From an uncultured Leuconostoc sp. (GTDB lineage Bacteria; Bacillota; Bacilli; Lactobacillales; Lactobacillaceae), in the NCBI GenBank assembly GCA_900554745.1, contig USIU01000018.1, positions 1 to 12,558 of the forward strand: a stretch of DNA of 12,558 bases, in the 5' to 3' direction. A model generated the notes under the pieces. That model searched no databases and was not told the DNA's origin. It saw only the letters and a program-made list of their open reading frames with translations. Positions 12,351-12,558 of this stretch are shown piece by piece (the stretch's first letter is position 1; each line of letters starts with the position of its first letter). Position numbers and translations under genes: made by a program.

Positions 12351-12558
12351 ATGGCTAAAATAATTGTACACGGAGGCAAGCGCCTCCATGGTGAAGTCAC
12401 AATCGGTGGCGCAAAAAACTCGACGGTTGCACTCATTCCAGCTGCTATTTTGGCGGATACACCAGTGACTTTTGATACGGTACCTCAAATTCTTGATGTG
12501 AAAAATTTGCAGCTCATCTTGGATGCAATGAATGTACACTCGAAATTTGAAAATGGCA
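12351..12558 (+). CDS. murA: UDP-N-acetylglucosamine 1-carboxyvinyltransferase, MurZ-like (3'-truncated by window edge)
   Basis: This enzyme transfers the enolpyruvyl group of phosphoenolpyruvate to UDP-GlcNAc, the first committed step of peptidoglycan synthesis, in the cytoplasm. Only the first 69 codons are in the window. The diagnostic N-terminal motif is present: HGGKRLHGEV then IGGAKNSTVALIPAAILAD (residues 18-36), with Lys22 and Asn23 at the numbered positions known as active-site residues in MurA. The NSTVALIPAAILAD wording resembles the second Gram-positive paralogue (MurZ/MurAB) more than MurAA, a judgement from memory. AAGGA (12340-12344) is 6 nt before ATG 12351. A GC-rich hairpin lies at codons 8-13. 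The catalytic Cys loop is beyond the edge and cannot be checked. Confidence 0.94.
   Translation, partial: MAKIIVHGGKRLHGEVTIGGAKNSTVALIPAAILADTPVTFDTVPQILDVKNLQLILDAMNVHSKFENG
12372..12387 (+). other. strong hairpin in the first codons of murA
   Basis: GGAGGC (12372-12377) and GCCTCC (12382-12387) form a perfect 6-bp GC-rich stem with an AAGC loop, starting 21 nt after the start codon. It encodes the conserved Gly-Gly-Lys-Arg-Leu region, so the structure could be incidental. It could also slow early elongation or hide the internal GGAGG. Confidence 0.45.

Noticed and set aside
12336..12539. A 67-codon minus-strand open frame over the start of murA
   Set aside because: It is antisense to a clear MurA N-terminus with promoter and ribosome binding site, and has no supporting signals of its own.
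1..12558. Insertion sequences, CRISPR arrays, tRNA or rRNA genes, prophage or integron features
   Set aside because: Reading both strands gave no transposase, regularly spaced direct repeats, tRNA-like cloverleaf or attachment-site pattern; the gene content is ordinary chromosomal metabolism.

Overview
The window looks like chromosome from a heterofermentative lactic acid bacterium of the Leuconostocaceae (Leuconostoc or Weissella and relatives). The basis is a sucrose phosphorylase and a mannitol 2-dehydrogenase that closely match the Leuconostoc proteins as I remember them, Gram-positive AGGAGG-type ribosome binding sites, sigma-A-type promoters, a T-box leader on pheST and a GC content around the mid-40s by eye. 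No alignment was run. All genes are intact except the two cut by the window edges. I see no mobile element, CRISPR array, tRNA or rRNA.

Layout. Positions 1-1305 hold the C-terminal part of an oligoendopeptidase F. Positions 1378-2750 hold cytidine deaminase (cdd) and a D-2-hydroxyacid dehydrogenase, closed by a bidirectional terminator shared with a convergent LacI-family regulator (2785-3759, minus strand). Divergent from that regulator are mannitol 2-dehydrogenase and a small VOC/glyoxalase-fold protein (3940-5400), closed by a terminator. A promoter packed with LacI-type operators then drives sucrose phosphorylase and a ROK fructokinase (5606-7945). Next come a HxlR-family regulator (8030-8398), a structured leader with a phenylalanine T-box riboswitch (8503-8714), pheS-pheT (8761-12269) and, from its own strong promoter, the start of a MurA-type gene (12351 to the window end).

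How the genes work together. Sucrose phosphorylase splits sucrose with phosphate into glucose 1-phosphate and fructose. Fructokinase phosphorylates the fructose, while mannitol dehydrogenase can instead use fructose as an electron acceptor to regenerate NAD+. The two transcription units carry nearly identical LacI-type operator/-35 elements (14 of 15 bases), and the LacI gene sits beside one of them. I infer one local regulon that balances fructose between phosphorylation and mannitol formation, with the VOC protein as an unexplained member. No sucrose or fructose transporter lies in the window.

The pheST unit is a standard T-box-controlled aminoacyl-tRNA synthetase operon. It has an extra hairpin-rich segment of about 80 nt before Stem I that the T-box model does not account for. 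The most useful leads are the shared operator regulon, the VOC protein within it, and that extra pheST leader segment.
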